Notes under the pieces: generated by a model
The model's database searches: none
What the model was told of the DNA's origin: nothing
The model's input: the letters and a program-made list of their open reading frames with translations, nothing else
Assembly (NCBI GenBank): GCA_965546615.1
Contig: CBEUVQ010000046.1
Coordinates: 1 to 15,119 of the forward strand
Direction of reading: 5' to 3'
DNA length: 15,119 nucleotides
DNA from: CBEUVQ01 sp965546615
GTDB taxonomy: Bacteria; Bacillota; Desulfotomaculia; Desulfotomaculales; Desulfohalotomaculaceae
Part shown: in pieces, positions 15,061 to 15,119 of the stretch
How positions within the stretch are numbered: the stretch's first letter is position 1
How the letters are laid out: every line of letters begins with the position of its first letter
Position numbers and translations under genes: made by a program

Positions 15061-15119
15061 CTAAAGATTATCTTTTACCAGCTGCTTAAACCGGGCAAAT
15101 TTTTCGTCGTCCAGCTGCT
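15061..15119 (-). CDS. C-terminal end of an unidentified protein (partial)
   Basis: The last 18 codons of a gene entering from the right edge are visible, reading QLDDEKFARFKQLVKDNL and then TAG. The peptide is charged and probably helical. It ends 13 bases before the chosen start of the amidohydrolase-fold gene, which suggests an operon. The function cannot be judged from so little. Confidence 0.6.
   Translation of the reverse strand, partial: QLDDEKFARFKQLVKDNL

Overview
The window looks like a chromosomal segment of an anaerobic, low-to-medium GC Gram-positive bacterium (Bacillota, probably class Clostridia). The reasons are a groESL operon under a perfect CIRCE operator, an oxygen-sensitive glycyl radical enzyme with its activase, a molybdenum cofactor (Moco) cluster containing a MoeA fused to a ligand-binding-like domain plus FdhD, and strong purine-rich ribosome binding sites. 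This placement is an inference from gene content. I see no transposase, integrase, phage gene, tRNA, rRNA or CRISPR array.

Left part (1-5223, all minus strand). A likely three-gene operon runs leftward: an EamA/DMT-family transporter, then the activase HypE, then trans-4-hydroxy-L-proline dehydratase HypD, whose stop codon lies at the window edge. HypD/HypE turn hydroxyproline into pyrroline-5-carboxylate, and the transporter is a candidate for carrying a substrate or product. Just upstream on the same strand is the cysteine synthase gene cysK.

Middle (5307-7420). groES-groEL on the minus strand has a recognisable sigma-A-type promoter, a CIRCE operator and an intrinsic terminator. Two further palindromes lie just upstream of the promoter and are unexplained.

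Moco region (7587-12669). mogA (minus) and fdhD (plus) diverge from a short AT-rich region. fdhD converges on an operon read leftward from about 12670: a 59-residue cysteine-containing small protein, a stand-alone moeA, a second moeA fused to a periplasmic-binding-protein-like domain, and a ModE/LysR-type DNA-binding protein that lacks a molybdate-binding domain. Together these point to insertion of Mo (or W) into molybdopterin and delivery of sulfurated cofactor to a formate-dehydrogenase-type enzyme not present here.

Right part (12853-15119). An unrecognised 66-residue protein has its own promoter and terminator. A TauE/SafE-type membrane protein follows on the plus strand and shares a bidirectional terminator with a minus-strand amidohydrolase-fold protein. 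That last protein appears to have lost four of the five family metal ligands. The window ends in the last 18 codons of another minus-strand gene.

I found no convincing undescribed multi-gene system. The best leads are the apparently metal-less amidohydrolase homologue, the small protein heading the Moco operon, the transporter in the hydroxyproline operon, and possible ModE-like half sites between mogA and fdhD.
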